Positions 1-7,549 of a DNA stretch of 62,946 nucleotides are shown in pieces (position 1 is the stretch's first letter; every line of letters starts with the position of its first letter). This stretch comes from CAZLWF01 sp031972835 (lineage in GTDB: Bacteria; Patescibacteriota; Minisyncoccia; Phycocordibacterales; UBA9973), in NCBI GenBank assembly GCA_031972835.1, contig DALYDX010000001.1, positions 1 through 62,946 of the forward strand, in the 5' to 3' direction. The notes under the pieces were generated by a model, which worked only from the letters and a program-made list of their open reading frames with translations, did not search any database and was not told the DNA's origin. Both the position numbers and the translations under genes were made by a program.

Positions 1-387
1 GAAAATTCACTTGCAAACCGATTGGTGCAATGGCTTGCTGATGCAACAAACGGAATACAAAATATTTTTGCAAAACGTGTGACTGTCGAAGAGTTGTGTG
101 TTGAAGATGTCTGTATTACAAAAGAAGATTTGTTAAATATTTTAGATGAAAACACAGAATACAATCCACCAGTAGATGATGGTTCCGATGAAGTTATTGA
201 CCCTGATCCAATAGACGAAGATATTGGTGGTGATGAAGAAGTTGTTCCAGAAACAGATGATGAAGAGATCCCTCCTGCAAGCGAAGATCCAACAGAAGAG
301 GGAGGCGAGGAGACAGGTGGAGAAAATACAGATCCTGGTGATGGCGGAGTTACGGAACCTCCTATCCCAGAGGGTGGAGCTATATAG
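1..387 (+). CDS. C-terminal fragment of acidic surface protein (5' partial)
   Basis: The frame is open to the left edge, so only about 128 C-terminal residues are visible. They read through NRLVQWLADATNGIQNIFA into KRVTVEELCVEDVCITKED, then a tail very rich in Glu, Asp, Pro and Gly. The LCVEDVCITKEDLL type segment resembles a motif I associate with C-terminal regions of large Parcubacteria surface proteins, where it follows fibre-like repeats; that link is from memory, not a search. The first start-like codon inside the window (TTG at 22) is not the real start. No terminator follows before the rpsL promoter region. Confidence 0.55.
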   Translation, partial: ENSLANRLVQWLADATNGIQNIFAKRVTVEELCVEDVCITKEDLLNILDENTEYNPPVDDGSDEVIDPDPIDEDIGGDEEVVPETDDEEIPPASEDPTEEGGEETGGENTDPGDGGVTEPPIPEGGAI

Positions 388-426
388 TTTTTGGCCAACA
401 AAGCAGTAATTTCATAATTAGATTAT

Positions 427-456
427 TTGGTATTGCAAAAGGAGATAGAGTATAGT
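427..456 (+). promoter_or_regulatory. Promoter of the rpsL-rpsG operon
   Basis: TTGGTA (427-432), an 18-nt spacer and TATAGT (451-456). Transcription would start near 463, leaving a 45-nt leader. Confidence 0.5.
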
Positions 457-469
457 AAAGTATCCGTAC

Positions 470-485
470 TAGCTTTTAGGAGCTA
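470..485 (+). promoter_or_regulatory. Leader hairpin before rpsL
   Basis: TAGCT (470-474) pairs with AGCTA (481-485) right after the predicted transcription start and is followed by an AU tract. Similar small hairpins follow the promoters of fusA, rpsS and rpsN in this window. Confidence 0.35.
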
Positions 486-508
486 TTTAATTTTGAATTT
501 ACATATAA

Positions 509-934
509 ATGCCAACAGTAAACCAACTTATACGAAAAAATAGAAAGAAAATTGTCCGCAAGTCAAAAGCGGTGGCTTTGGCGCGTGGATTTAACTCTCT
601 TGAAAATAGACCTATATTCTACCCATCTCCTTTCAAGCGAGGTGTGTGTACAAAAGTTACAACAACCACTCCAAAGAAGCCTAACTCAGCGCTTCGAAAA
701 ATTGCTCGTGTACGCCTAACAAACGGTATGGAAGTTACAGCTTATATTCCAGGAGAGGGACACAATATTCAAGAGCACTCAGTAGTGGTAATACGTGGTG
801 GTCGCGTAAAGGACCTTATTGGAGTTCGTTATCACATTGTTCGTGGAGTGCTCGACACACAAGGTGTTGAAAAGCGACGTCAGTCACGTTCACTATACGG
901 AGCAAAGAAACCTAAGAAAGACGCTAAGAAATAA
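509..934 (+). CDS. rpsL: 30S ribosomal protein S12
   Basis: S12 of the decoding centre, 141 aa, close to the usual bacterial length. It opens MPTVNQLIRKNRKKIVRKSK and contains the conserved TPKKPNSALRKIARVRLTNG segment and the VVVIRGGRVKDLIGVRYHIV loop, so the family is certain. The C-terminus is Lys-rich as usual. First gene of an operon with rpsG, which starts 6 nt after its stop. No Shine-Dalgarno motif precedes the ATG; the upstream sequence is AT-rich (acatataaATG). This is the normal head of a str operon, but fusA is displaced downstream by unrelated genes. Confidence 0.98.
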   Translation: MPTVNQLIRKNRKKIVRKSKAVALARGFNSLENRPIFYPSPFKRGVCTKVTTTTPKKPNSALRKIARVRLTNGMEVTAYIPGEGHNIQEHSVVVIRGGRVKDLIGVRYHIVRGVLDTQGVEKRRQSRSLYGAKKPKKDAKK

Positions 935-939
935 AATAT

Positions 940-1410
940 ATGCGAAGACGACTAAAAAATAAAAAAATAGTAGAAGCAGATTTAACTTATAACTCTCCAA
1001 GACTAGCGAAGTTTATAAATTACATCATGCTCGATGGTAAAAAGGAGACAGCTCGCAAGGTTGTTTACGGTGCTCTAGAAGTTATAAAAGAAAAATTATC
1101 TACAGAAACTCCATTGGAAGTTTTTGATACAGCAATTCGAAATGCAAGCCCTATGACAGAAGTTCGTTCACGACGTATCGGTGGAGCAAACTACCAAGTT
1201 CCTCGTGAAGTTCGCCCAGAACGCAGACAAGCTCTAGCTTTTCGTTGGATCAAGGATGCAGCTCGAGCAAAGAAAGGAGTGCCTATGCACGAATCTCTTG
1301 CAGATGAGCTCATACTCGCTTCAAAGAACGAAGGTTCTGCTATCAAGAAACGTGATGATACTCACAAGATGGCTGAAGCAAACAAAGCCTTCGCACACTT
1401 CGCTTGGTAA
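940..1410 (+). CDS. rpsG: 30S ribosomal protein S7
   Basis: S7 nucleates assembly of the 30S head. 156 aa, normal length, with the conserved MRRRLKNKK start, the VRSRRIGGANYQVPREVRP beta-hairpin region and the RRQALAFRWI segment. It follows rpsL after 5 nt and is the last gene of this transcript, since a 14-bp terminator hairpin follows at once. The start is preceded by aaaatatATG with no ribosome-binding motif, as for other ribosomal genes here. Confidence 0.98.
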   Translation: MRRRLKNKKIVEADLTYNSPRLAKFINYIMLDGKKETARKVVYGALEVIKEKLSTETPLEVFDTAIRNASPMTEVRSRRIGGANYQVPREVRPERRQALAFRWIKDAARAKKGVPMHESLADELILASKNEGSAIKKRDDTHKMAEANKAFAHFAW

Positions 1411-1427
1411 AAAAATAAGTCTTTAAA

Positions 1428-1459
1428 ATGTAAAAACTCCCAATAGGGAGTTTTTACAT
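1428..1459 (+). terminator. Rho-independent terminator after rpsG
   Basis: Perfect 14-bp stem (1428-1441 with 1446-1459) around an AATA loop, with U residues inside the 3' arm. It separates the ribosomal operon from the accessory gene that follows. Confidence 0.85.
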
Positions 1460-1488
1460 TGACAAATACCATATTTTTATGGTTTTAT
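1459..1488 (+). promoter_or_regulatory. Promoter of secreted 184-aa protein gene
   Basis: TTGACA (1459-1464), 18-nt spacer, TTTTAT (1483-1488). The -35 box overlaps the end of the preceding terminator arm. Confidence 0.45.
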
Positions 1489-1504
1489 GAAGAAAACAAA
1501 TAAT

Positions 1505-2059
1505 ATGAAAAATATTGTCTTATTGATATTTATTCAACAGCTCTTTTTTATACCAGTCGTCGAGGCACAGATACCGCCCGATAAATACAAAGACTACAAG
1601 CTTGTTGATTGTACGGCTTGTGAGAATAGTCTAGTTTCAACTTTGGAACTTAAATATAATGCGGGGATTGATTCGGTTTATTTTGCACATCTCGATTGTA
1701 GCGGAATGATACTCTATCAAGTATTTGTGTATGTTCATCTCGATGATACGATTAGAAAGAAAGTATTGAAGACACCCGACTCTCTTTATATTTATGAACA
1801 TGCACCATTAGAAAAAGATGTAGTTGTCGATATTTCTAATCTTGTACACATGAATGGTATTTGTTATTTTCCGATATTAAGCAAGTTCACACTAGATCCG
1901 CAAGACAAAACGATAAGTGATAAAGTTTCAAAGTCGGTTGGCAATAAAAATCCTAATGTGAGTTTTTACCCAATTGAAGATTTGAACGGTTTTATATTAA
2001 AACAAAAAAAACGCGGAAGGATGGTGTATGTCCTTTGGAAAACAATTATTGAAAAATGA
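1505..2059 (+). CDS. Hypothetical secreted protein
   Basis: 184 aa from the ATG at 1505. An in-frame ATG at 1487 would add six residues but lies within the predicted -10 box, so the downstream start is preferred. The product begins with a Sec-type signal peptide (MKNIVLLIFIQQLFFIPVVEAQ, cleavage probably after VEA), followed by a soluble domain with four Cys (CTAC, DCSG, GICY). I do not recognise the family; the mature start and overall style resemble small Bacteroidota exported proteins. It has its own promoter and terminator and sits as an insertion between rpsG and fusA. Confidence 0.7.
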   Translation: MKNIVLLIFIQQLFFIPVVEAQIPPDKYKDYKLVDCTACENSLVSTLELKYNAGIDSVYFAHLDCSGMILYQVFVYVHLDDTIRKKVLKTPDSLYIYEHAPLEKDVVVDISNLVHMNGICYFPILSKFTLDPQDKTISDKVSKSVGNKNPNVSFYPIEDLNGFILKQKKRGRMVYVLWKTIIEK

Positions 2060-2070
2060 TATAAAAAGTT

Positions 2071-2100
2071 AAAATCCTCTATAAAGGGGATTTTATTTTT
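2071..2100 (+). terminator. Terminator after 184-aa secreted protein gene
   Basis: AAAATCC (2071-2077) pairs with GGATTTT (2088-2094), extended by further pairs, and a U-rich tail follows. Confidence 0.7.
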
Positions 2101-2134
2101 GAAATAGGAAGTTATATAGTAAAGAAAAAGCACC

Positions 2135-2326
2135 ATGAGTAAATTTGAAGAATTGATAAACAAGATAAATTTTTCTAAGTTCACTATTCGCCTATAGGTT
2201 TTGGTTAATAATCGTAAAGTTGAATTAAAACCTGTCTATGAAGGATAAAATATTGATGAAGAAGAGATTGATTATAACAATCCACTTGCTAAACGACTCG
2301 CTGATCTTGTAGTCTTCGGCAAGTGA
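2135..2326 (+). pseudogene. Small gene broken by two in-frame stop codons
   Basis: From ATG 2135 one frame reads MSKFEELINKINFSKFTIRL, stop TAG (2195), VLVNNRKVELKPVYEG, stop TAA (2246), then NIDEEEIDYNNPLAKRLADL and a few more residues to TGA (2324). All three parts are in the same frame and protein-like, and a terminator begins 6 nt after the final stop, so this was probably one 63-codon gene. Both internal stops are one substitution from a Tyr codon. It may be a pseudogene or contain sequencing errors; suppression is less likely. Function unknown. Confidence 0.55.
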
Positions 2327-2331
2327 ATCAT

Positions 2332-2352
2332 AAACCTGCAAAGCGCAGGTTT
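2332..2352 (+). terminator. Terminator after broken small gene
   Basis: AAACCTGC (2332-2339) pairs with GCAGGTTT (2345-2352), followed by a T-rich stretch. Confidence 0.7.
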
Positions 2353-2361
2353 TTAATTTGT

Positions 2362-2389
2362 TTGACAAAAAGTTCGTATGGAATAGACT
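2362..2389 (+). promoter_or_regulatory. Promoter of 164-aa hypothetical gene
   Basis: TTGACA (2362-2367), 16-nt spacer, TAGACT (2384-2389). It places transcription start near 2396 and decides the ATG at 2406 as the start codon. Confidence 0.5.
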
Positions 2390-2405
2390 AAAGAAAAAGA
2401 TCATT

Positions 2406-2900
2406 ATGCAAACATATAATGAATTATTTAAAAACTGCAAAAGACAGGGATTTGATCCAATGAAAAGAGGTAAAAATTCATTTGCAAGAAGCTGGCCTAT
2501 TATAGCTAAAAAGACAGCTCTTGATCCGACAAAGATTTCTGGTTTTCCCAAAAGACAGGCAAAACAGATAAAAGATATTGGTAAGATTTTGAATAATCTA
2601 ATCTCTCAACAAAAATTTCCGAGATCTTTTACGGGTTTCAAAGAATATGATAGGGAAATGAATTTAAAGAATCTTATTGAAGATATTCATAAATCACAAA
2701 TTTTATGGTTAGGTGAAGCTATTGGGAAGATGAAAAAAATGGACAAAAGATTTGAATTACTAAACGGACGTCTTTTTGAAATTGATCCTAAAAAAGTTGA
2801 GTCAATTAATGATATAAATAAAAGTCTTGCCGAAATTAGACGTAATATAGGAAGTCTTGGCCCATTTTCTGGTGATACAAGACACATTGTATGTAAATAA
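2406..2900 (+). CDS. Hypothetical protein, Lys-rich, helical
   Basis: 164 aa from ATG 2406. The frame extends upstream to 2358, but that part overlaps the promoter. The product (MQTYNELFKNCKRQ...) is basic and soluble, with no signal peptide or membrane segment; the second half (about residues 90-155) looks like amphipathic helices and could be a coiled coil. I do not recognise a family. It is monocistronic, ends in a terminator, and is the third accessory unit wedged between rpsG and fusA. Confidence 0.65.
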   Translation: MQTYNELFKNCKRQGFDPMKRGKNSFARSWPIIAKKTALDPTKISGFPKRQAKQIKDIGKILNNLISQQKFPRSFTGFKEYDREMNLKNLIEDIHKSQILWLGEAIGKMKKMDKRFELLNGRLFEIDPKKVESINDINKSLAEIRRNIGSLGPFSGDTRHIVCK

Positions 2901-2903
2901 TTT

Positions 2904-2927
2904 AACCCCGCGAGTATGCGGGGTTTT
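2904..2927 (+). terminator. Terminator before the fusA promoter
   Basis: AACCCCGC (2904-2911) pairs with GCGGGGTT (2918-2925), followed by TTTC. Confidence 0.85.
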
Positions 2928-2930
2928 CAT

Positions 2931-2959
2931 TTGCAAAAAAGGGTCTTCCGCTGTATAGT
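2931..2959 (+). promoter_or_regulatory. fusA promoter
   Basis: TTGCAA (2931-2936), 17-nt spacer, TATAGT (2954-2959). Start of transcription would be near 2966. Confidence 0.65.
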
Positions 2960-2968
2960 ATTGGCAAT

Positions 2969-2982
2969 AAGCGCTAGCGCTT
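2969..2982 (+). promoter_or_regulatory. Palindrome in the fusA leader
   Basis: AAGCGCTAGCGCTT is a perfect 14-nt palindrome followed by a T run, located right after the predicted transcription start. It could act as an attenuator-like hairpin, a protein operator or an RNA-stability element. Confidence 0.45.
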
Positions 2983-3022
2983 TTTTTATTACATAAACTA
3001 CAATTAACCCTAAAAACTATAT

Positions 3023-5173
3023 ATGGAAAGAGACTACCCTCTAGAGAAAGTTAGAAATATTGGAATTATCGCGCACATTGATGCGGGTAAGACAACTACA
3101 ACTGAACGTGTGCTTTTTTACACTGGCGTATCACACAAGATAGGTGAGGTGCACGATGGTGAGACTACAACAGACTGGATGGAACAAGAACGTGAGCGTG
3201 GTATCACTATCACATCCGCTGCGGTTACATGCTTCTGGACACCAACATATGCCCTTACAGACAAGACCAAGAAACATCGTTTCAATATTATCGACACTCC
3301 TGGTCACATCGACTTTACCGTAGAGGTGAAGCGTTCTCTTCGTGTGCTCGACGGCGCAGTTGTAGTTTTCGATGGTGTTGCTGGAGTAGAGCCTCAATCT
3401 GAAACAAACTGGCGCTATGCTGACGAGGCACTTGTTCCACGTATTTGTTTCATAAACAAACTCGATCGTACTGGTGCATCTTTCGAACATTCATACGCAA
3501 CTATCCTAGACCGACTTTCAAAAAAAGCAGTCCGCATGCAAATCCCTATCGGGCTTGAAGACAATTTCGAAGGTGTAATAGACCTACTCAAGATGAAGGC
3601 GTATTACTTCGAAGGTGATATGGGTAACAATGTTATTGAAAAAGATATTCCTGAGAATATGCTTGCGGAATCCAAGAAATATCATGATGAGCTTATCGAG
3701 CGCATAGTTGAGCAAGATGAAAAGGTTATGAGTGATTACTTCGAAGGAAAAGTTCCAGAAATGGAAACTTTAAAAGCTCTTATGCGTAAGGCTGTAATCA
3801 ACAACGAAGTTTTCCCGGTTTTTGCAGGTTCTGCTCTAAAGAACAAAGGTGTGCAACTAGTTTTGGACGCTGTTGTAGATTACTTGCCTGCACCAACTGA
3901 CATCAAGCCAGTGACTGGAATAAATCCTGATAATGACGAACATGTAGAACGTGGTGCAAAAGATTCTGAGCCTTTCTCAGCTCTAGCTTTCAAGGTTGCG
4001 ACTGATCCATTCGTAGGACAGATTATCTTCTTCCGTGTTTATTCAGGTTCACTTGCCGCTGGAAGTTATATCTACAATCCTCGTACTCGCAACAAAGAGC
4101 GTATCGGACGCATCCTACGTATGCATGCAAACGATCGTGAAGAAGTGAAAAAAGTTTTCGCTGGAGAAATCGCAGCAGCTGTGGGACTCAAAGATACAAA
4201 AACTTCAGATACACTTTGTGATGAAGAGAATCCAATTATGCTAGAGCGTATCGTATTCCCAGAACCTGTTATCTCTCTACGTATCGAACCAAAGACAAAA
4301 GCTGACCAAGAGAAAATGGGTATGGCACTCTCACGTCTTGCAGATGAAGATCCAACTTTCCGTGTTACTACAGACCAAGAAACAGGCGAGACTATTATCG
4401 CTGGAATGGGAGAGCTTCACCTCGACATTATCGTTGATCGTATGAAGCGTGAATTCTCAGTTGAAGCAAACGTAGGTAAGCCACAGGTTGCATATCGTGA
4501 GACAATTACAGGTGAGGCACAGATTGAAGGTAAGTACATCAAGCAATCTGGAGGACGCGGAAACTACGGTCACGTTCGCATCAAGGTAAAACCTATGGAC
4601 ATGACACTTTCCAAAGAAGAAATTGCTGATTTGCCAAAGAATACAAAACGTGAAGATCACTTTGAATTTATAAATACAATCAAGGGAGGTGCAATTCCAC
4701 AAGAATATATCCCTGCTTGTGAAAAAGGATTCCGAGAAGGTTTGGATAGAGGAATTCTTGCAGGATTCAAAATGGTTGACGTATCTGTTGATCTATATGA
4801 CGGCTCTTACCACGAAGTGGACTCAAACGAAATGGCTTTCAAGATTGCAGCTTCTATGGCAATCCAAGATGCAGCTCGTACCGCACGACCTGTGATACTA
4901 GAACCTATGATGCGTGTGGAAGTTGTAACTCCAGATAAATTCATGGGAGACGTGACTGGATCATTGTCTTCAAAGCGTGGACTTATCGAAGGCATGGAAG
5001 ATCGAGGTATGAACAAAGCTGTAAAAGCTGTTGTGCCACTATCTGAAATGTTCGGTTACACTACAAACCTTCGCTCTATGACAGAAGGTCGCGCAGGATT
5101 TACTATGGAATTCCTACGTTACGATATTGTGCCACAGAACGTTGCAGACACTATTATCGCAGCGAGAAAATAA
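3023..5173 (+). CDS. fusA: Elongation factor G
   Basis: GTPase that drives ribosomal translocation. 716 aa with all expected elements: P-loop AHIDAGKTTTTERVLF (about residues 18-33), switch region RGITITSAA, DTPGH motif, NKLD base-recognition motif (FINKLDRTG) and the C-terminal domains ending DIVPQNVADTIIAARK. Length is normal for a bacterial EF-G. It has its own promoter and leader palindrome, and a terminator follows, so it is transcribed alone, unlike the canonical rpsL-rpsG-fusA-tuf operon. No Shine-Dalgarno motif before the ATG (ctatatATG). Confidence 0.98.
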   Translation: MERDYPLEKVRNIGIIAHIDAGKTTTTERVLFYTGVSHKIGEVHDGETTTDWMEQERERGITITSAAVTCFWTPTYALTDKTKKHRFNIIDTPGHIDFTVEVKRSLRVLDGAVVVFDGVAGVEPQSETNWRYADEALVPRICFINKLDRTGASFEHSYATILDRLSKKAVRMQIPIGLEDNFEGVIDLLKMKAYYFEGDMGNNVIEKDIPENMLAESKKYHDELIERIVEQDEKVMSDYFEGKVPEMETLKALMRKAVINNEVFPVFAGSALKNKGVQLVLDAVVDYLPAPTDIKPVTGINPDNDEHVERGAKDSEPFSALAFKVATDPFVGQIIFFRVYSGSLAAGSYIYNPRTRNKERIGRILRMHANDREEVKKVFAGEIAAAVGLKDTKTSDTLCDEENPIMLERIVFPEPVISLRIEPKTKADQEKMGMALSRLADEDPTFRVTTDQETGETIIAGMGELHLDIIVDRMKREFSVEANVGKPQVAYRETITGEAQIEGKYIKQSGGRGNYGHVRIKVKPMDMTLSKEEIADLPKNTKREDHFEFINTIKGGAIPQEYIPACEKGFREGLDRGILAGFKMVDVSVDLYDGSYHEVDSNEMAFKIAASMAIQDAARTARPVILEPMMRVEVVTPDKFMGDVTGSLSSKRGLIEGMEDRGMNKAVKAVVPLSEMFGYTTNLRSMTEGRAGFTMEFLRYDIVPQNVADTIIAARK

Positions 5174-5190
5174 AAATCTCAGAAACAAAA

Positions 5191-5215
5191 AAACACCCGG
5201 CAGGGGTGTTTTTTG
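5191..5215 (+). terminator. fusA terminator
   Basis: AACACCC (5192-5198) pairs with GGGTGTT (5204-5210), followed by a run of T. Confidence 0.85.
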
Positions 5216-5263
5216 TTTAGATTGACTAGTTTTTATATTTAGCGTAGAAATAAAGAAAAACAA

Positions 5264-5913
5264 ATGAACGCATTAGTACTTTTTATATTAGTTGGATTCC
5301 TTATATTAACTGGGTTCGCTGTTCTATATTTTTGGATAGTTCCTTGGAGGTTTATAAAACACATCAGAAGAAGATTGGCTTATCTTGAAAATCTTGTAAT
5401 CACTGTCAGGGACACCAAAAGAGAGTTTGGTATAGAAGATCTTAATGTCCAAGAAATTTCTTATACAGAAGTTCAAGATAAAATACAATCCAGCATAGAA
5501 ATAATTAAGAACTCTTCTAATGAAGAAAAAACATCGGGCCTACCTGAACTAGTTCGCAATGTACAGATAATGATTTTGAAAACCTCATTGGAAAATCTAT
5601 CAGAAGAAATCGATGAGCATCATGAAATACTTGAGACGAATGCAATGTTGGCATTTTTACCTATCAAACTAAATCCATTTAACGCAAGACAACATAAAGA
5701 ATTGGATAAGATTACTGATCGATTGAAAAGCATATTAATCCAGTTAAAGAANNNNNNNNNNNNNNNNNNNNNNNNNNNNNNNNNNNNNNNNNNNNNNNNN
5801 NNNNNNNNNNNNNNNNNNNNNNNNNNNNNNNNNNNNNNNNNNNNNNNNNNNAAGAATTGGATAAGATTACTGATCGATTGAAAAGCATATTAATCCAGTT
5901 AAAGAATTTATAA
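5264..5913 (+). CDS. Hypothetical membrane-anchored protein, interrupted by an assembly gap
   Basis: Starts with one N-terminal membrane segment (ALVLFILVGFLILTGFAVLYFW), then a basic stretch (FIKHIRRRL) and a helical cytoplasmic domain, a common layout for small LemA-like or divisome-type proteins, though I do not recognise the family. The 100 N at 5752-5851 split the 3' end. The 55 bp before and after the gap are identical; collapsing them gives a continuous frame ending Q-L-K-N-L-stop at 5911-5913, a 164-aa protein. A terminator follows directly, which supports that ending. Confidence 0.7.
5697..5751 (+). repeat. 55-bp contig-end overlap, left copy
   Basis: Identical base for base to 5852-5906. 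It lies at the very end of the sequence before the N run, which points to overlapping contig ends rather than a biological repeat. Confidence 0.85.
5752..5851. other. Scaffold gap of exactly 100 N, probably artefactual
   Basis: A round-number gap inserted between two contigs whose ends share 55 bp. The real distance is probably minus 55, so the gap plus one copy of the overlap should be removed. Confidence 0.85.
5852..5906 (+). repeat. 55-bp contig-end overlap, right copy
   Basis: Second copy of the 55-bp sequence at 5697-5751, directly after the N run. Confidence 0.85.
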
Positions 5914-5915
5914 AC

Positions 5916-5940
5916 AAACCCTCCATTTTGGAGGGTTTTG
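5916..5940 (+). terminator. Terminator after gapped gene
   Basis: AAACCCTCCA (5916-5925) pairs with TGGAGGGTTT (5929-5938) around a TTT loop. Confidence 0.85.
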
Positions 5941-5953
5941 ATTTTAATGTTCG

Positions 5954-5962
5954 TGATATAAT
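5954..5962 (+). promoter_or_regulatory. Extended -10 promoter of small Cys-rich membrane protein
   Basis: TGA followed by a perfect TATAAT (5957-5962). No convincing -35 box, which an extended -10 can do without. Confidence 0.5.
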
Positions 5963-6019
5963 TGTATTAGGTCGAAATCAGAAAATTAATTGATTTCTAA
6001 AACTTATGGATAACATGAC

Positions 6020-6025
6020 AGGAGG
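6020..6025 (+). promoter_or_regulatory. Canonical Shine-Dalgarno motif AGGAGG
   Basis: AGGAGG seven nt upstream of the ATG at 6033. It decides that start over the in-frame ATG at 6006, and is conspicuous because the ribosomal genes around it lack such a motif. Confidence 0.7.
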
Positions 6026-6032
6026 CAACAAT

Positions 6033-6212
6033 ATGGTTTGCAAATGCAATCATCACAAGATTGTCCCAATGATGATTTTTCTAATCGGTTTAGTATTGCT
6101 TCTAGGAGCACTAAACGTATTGTCTTCAAACATAGTTTCAATCCTTTGGCCACTATTTTTGACCATAGCTGGATTTATGAAGATGATGGAAGGGAAGTGT
6201 AAGTGCTGCTAG
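6033..6212 (+). CDS. Small membrane protein with Cys/His-rich termini
   Basis: 59 aa from ATG 6033. The N-terminus carries CKCNHH and the C-terminus CKCC, flanking two hydrophobic segments (IVPMMIFLIGLVLLLGAL and IVSILWPLFLTIAGF). Cys and His clusters at both ends could bind a metal on one face of the membrane; this is inference. I do not recognise the family, though the hydrophobic core resembles short DUF-type 'LiaI-LiaF-like' hairpin segments. Own promoter and terminator, inserted between fusA and tuf. Confidence 0.65.
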   Translation: MVCKCNHHKIVPMMIFLIGLVLLLGALNVLSSNIVSILWPLFLTIAGFMKMMEGKCKCC

Positions 6213-6220
6213 TATAAAAA

Positions 6221-6254
6221 TATAAAAACCTCCGTGAAAGCGGAGGTTTTTATA
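6221..6254 (+). terminator. Terminator after small membrane protein gene
   Basis: Perfect 14-bp stem, TATAAAAACCTCCG (6221-6234) with its complement (6241-6254). Confidence 0.85.
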
Positions 6255-6255
6255 T

Positions 6256-6283
6256 TTGACTTTTTCGTATTTTTTGTTATAAT
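6256..6283 (+). promoter_or_regulatory. Promoter of 185-aa membrane protein gene
   Basis: TTGACT (6256-6261), 16-nt spacer, TATAAT (6278-6283). Confidence 0.65.
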
Positions 6284-6300
6284 ATTAAAAAACAGAACAG

Positions 6301-6858
6301 ATGAAAAAGAAAACAATAGATCTTTTCAAGCTTATGAAAGAACGTCAGATATTCAGAAAAATCTGGCTTTGGGCACTTCTTTTTTTAAGACCGTCCATAA
6401 TGTCTGGACTTATAACTTTTTTGTGGTATATTTTTTTGCCATATATAAAGCCGTATTATCTATCTATTGAAAACGATGAGATGATAGCAGCGCTCATAGG
6501 TATATTTGCCGGCCTTTATGTTTTACCGGTTGCGTTTATGCTTGATCGCGTAGGTAGTGAGTACGTGAAGATTATTGATGCAATAGATAATGACAATGAA
6601 GAGCAGTTTAGAAAATATTTTCGTTCTAGCACGAACCCAATGACTCATGTGTTTATGTTTGTCGTTTCTATGCATATTATGTATTTCTTTGCAGTCAGAA
6701 ATTATTCTGAATACAGCGACGGTATACAAGTCATCCTACACTTGTCTTTTGTTGTGGCATTTGTGTGGCAAACCGCAAATATAATTGATCAGCCAAAAAA
6801 TGCTCCATGGCTAGTTGGCAAGATAAATCCAGAATGGCTTAAAAAAAAGAAAAAATAA
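6301..6858 (+). CDS. Hypothetical membrane protein
   Basis: 185 aa starting MKKKTIDLFKLMKERQ. Four likely membrane helices: around residues 22-50 (LWALLFLRPSIMSGLITFLWY), 62-82 (AALIGIFAGLYVLPVAFML), 117-132 (HVFMFVVSMHIMYFFAV) and 142-160 (VILHLSFVVAFVWQTA). The loop between helices 2 and 3 is acidic (DAIDNDNEEQF) and the C-terminus is Lys-rich (WLKKKKK), so the C-terminus is probably cytoplasmic. No family recognised. Monocistronic, with a palindromic terminator shared with the convergent DUF1543 gene. Confidence 0.7.
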   Translation: MKKKTIDLFKLMKERQIFRKIWLWALLFLRPSIMSGLITFLWYIFLPYIKPYYLSIENDEMIAALIGIFAGLYVLPVAFMLDRVGSEYVKIIDAIDNDNEEQFRKYFRSSTNPMTHVFMFVVSMHIMYFFAVRNYSEYSDGIQVILHLSFVVAFVWQTANIIDQPKNAPWLVGKINPEWLKKKKK

Positions 6859-6864
6859 AATTAA

Positions 6865-6886
6865 AACCCGTCCAATTGGACGGGTT
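6865..6886. terminator. Bidirectional terminator between convergent genes
   Basis: AACCCGTCCAATTGGACGGG plus TT is a perfect 22-nt palindrome between the stop of the 185-aa gene (+) and the stop of the DUF1543 gene (-). Confidence 0.85.
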
Positions 6887-6890
6887 CGTT

Positions 6891-7460
6891 TTATTTTATG
6901 AGCTTCAATGGCAGATACCCAGAATTTACAGGTGTCTCCATATGAGCTGCTTGAATATTGGAAACTTTTTCCAAGGCAATTCTATATCCAGGAATATCGA
7001 TTTTTATAACATCATCGATATCAAATTTGTCATCAATATGAGATCTTGATCCAGGTTTTTCCTTTTGACCATTCTTATAGAATGGATGTTTTAAGGCTGC
7101 CACCTTTGCAAGCTCAATTGATTCAGCCACTACCAGTATCTTCTTGTGGTCTTCTTCGAATTCATTTGGAGTATAGGCTCCAAAATTTATGAAATACAAA
7201 CTTCTTTTGGTTTTTATTTTCTCCGTGTCCCTTAAAGGGAAGGCGACAACTTTGTATCCATCTACACATTTTATTTCTTTCCACACATCTATATGCAAGG
7301 TATTTTTTTCTTCTGTATGTGATTCGGGCCAAAAATTGATCATATTTTCTTTCAAGTCTGCAAGCTTTTTTCCAACTCCAAAGAATATATCATGTTGTTC
7401 TGTGTTTCTACCTGCTGGTTTGCAGCCAAGTAAAACCATAAAAAGATTTTTCTTATCCAT
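6891..7460 (-). CDS. DUF1543 domain-containing protein
   Basis: 189 aa. The N-terminus MDKKNLFMVLLGCKPAGRNTEQHDIFFGVG matches my memory of the DUF1543 family (LFMVLLGC.P.GR.TEQHD.FF.). The family's function is not known; members are soluble cytoplasmic proteins found sporadically across bacteria. The body contains ILVVAESIELAKVAALKHPFY and ends in KLIK. It is transcribed leftward from a promoter sharing its -35 region with the divergent gene at 7550. Family call is good, function open. Confidence 0.7.
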   Translation of the reverse strand: MDKKNLFMVLLGCKPAGRNTEQHDIFFGVGKKLADLKENMINFWPESHTEEKNTLHIDVWKEIKCVDGYKVVAFPLRDTEKIKTKRSLYFINFGAYTPNEFEEDHKKILVVAESIELAKVAALKHPFYKNGQKEKPGSRSHIDDKFDIDDVIKIDIPGYRIALEKVSNIQAAHMETPVNSGYLPLKLIK

Positions 7461-7479
7461 AGTGTGAACTTTTTTGTAT

Positions 7480-7530
7480 ACATTAGTTTAAAATATCACT
7501 CTTGTCAATATATGTTTTATATGGTATTTT
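7480..7530. promoter_or_regulatory. Overlapping divergent promoters with a shared -35 palindrome
   Basis: TTGTCAA at 7502-7508 serves both ways: rightward TTGTCA, 17 nt, TATTTT (7525-7530, with TGG before it); leftward TTGACA, 17 nt, TAATGT (complement of 7480-7485). Confidence 0.5.
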
Positions 7531-7549
7531 GATTTTAAATAAATGTAAC

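Noticed and set aside
2135..2326. Reassigned stop codons (alternative genetic code)
   Set aside because: TAA, TAG and TGA all end clear genes here (rpsL, tas-like TGA, 105-aa TAG), so the code is standard.
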